Assembly (NCBI GenBank): GCA_012729835.1
Contig: JAAYCK010000157.1
Location: 1-63,547 of the forward strand
Source of the DNA: Syntrophomonadaceae bacterium
Lineage (GTDB): Bacteria; Bacillota; Syntrophomonadia; Syntrophomonadales; Syntrophomonadaceae
Length of the DNA: 63,547 nt
Reading direction: 5' to 3'
Shown: positions 63,284 to 63,547 of the stretch, piece by piece
Position numbering within the stretch: the stretch's first letter is position 1
Layout: every line of letters begins with the position of its first letter
Made by a program: the position numbers and the translations under genes
Notes under the pieces: generated by a model
Databases searched by the model: none
Seen by the model: the letters and a program-made list of their open reading frames with translations, nothing else
Told to the model about the DNA's origin: nothing

Positions 63284-63547
63284 GAATTGCGCATTAGACA
63301 TATGATGCGCAGCAAGGATTTTTTTAATTAGCCACAGATGAACACAGATGGACACAGATTATATGTACAATGGCATTAATAATATGCGAAGCAATCCCAA
63401 CGTGTCATTGTTATAAAAACCCTCGTCTTTGTCTTTGCGAGGACCCGGCACTCAGAGAATCCAAATATAACGGCTACCTATTATGCATTACTTTAATAGA
63501 CTGAACTATTTTATTGAGTGCCGGGGACGCGGCAATCTTCCCCGGGG
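63284..63547. repeat. Second copy of the 13.2-kb dispersed repeat, cut by window end
   Basis: Nearly identical to 13156-13447, including the CACAGAT array (63331-63362) and the inner inverted repeat CCCGGCACTCA/TGAGTGCCGGG (63444-63454 and 63515-63525). It lacks about 27 bases that the first copy has between two GTCATT words. Its right end lies outside the window. Confidence 0.9.

Overview
The window looks like chromosome of an anaerobic, endospore-forming, low- to mid-GC Firmicute close to Syntrophomonas (order Syntrophomonadales). Grounds: a complete spoIIIA operon, Asp23/AmaP/DUF2273 proteins, a membrane pyrophosphatase, a bank of fatty-acid-type CoA-transferases under sigma-54 control, strong AGGAGG ribosome sites with many TTG/GTG starts, and a type IV pilus locus of the kind found in Clostridia. 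Genus is an inference; no rRNA or tRNA gene is present.
Layout. 0.2-6.2 kb: quinolinate synthase, then an Rrf2 regulator with IscS/IscU (Fe-S assembly), then O-acetylhomoserine sulfhydrylase and a MetA-type homoserine acyltransferase (methionine/homocysteine synthesis) and a MOSC protein. 6.4-13.1 kb: membrane pyrophosphatase with a long leader, a NUDIX hydrolase, a TM1266-like small protein, an Fe-S flavoenzyme of the 2,4-dienoyl-CoA reductase type and a YqeG phosphatase. 13.6-37.8 kb: shikimate genes (aroE, aroC, aroK, aroB, aroQ) interleaved with a type IV pilus locus (pilB, pilT, pilC, pilA, a Wzy/ligase-type membrane protein, two oppositely oriented minor-pilin sets, pilM, pilN, pilO), ending with an aminopeptidase P-like gene and efp. 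38.2-45.6 kb: a leftward operon of three acetyl-CoA hydrolase/transferase paralogues, a two-subunit CoA-transferase and a sigma-54 activator, headed by a consensus -24/-12 promoter with two matching upstream palindromes. 46.0-51.8 kb: a CD1247-type protein and spoIIIAA-AH. 52.0-61.6 kb: a carboxyltransferase fused to a biotin carrier (AccB-like) with AccC, Asp23, AmaP, DUF2273, NusB, a TsaD-like protein, two consecutive FolD homologues, and XseA/XseB. 61.6-63.3 kb: a 14-TM efflux pump.
Most striking points. The two adjacent FolD proteins have complementary losses: the first keeps the dinucleotide site but has changed all three catalytic positions (K54, Q98 and D121 in E. coli numbering become Q, H and E), the second keeps the catalytic residues but has lost the dinucleotide motif, suggesting a split dehydrogenase/cyclohydrolase. 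The leftward pilin set includes a 758-residue prepilin carrying beta-propeller repeats around a LamG-like domain, a prepilin with a C-terminal CFI box, and a 41-codon prepilin. The CoA-transferase operon shows a complete sigma-54 control region.
Intergenic space is rich in dispersed repeats whose ends are arrays of CACAGAT-type words in inverted orientation; one copy near 13.2 kb recurs at the right edge of the window.
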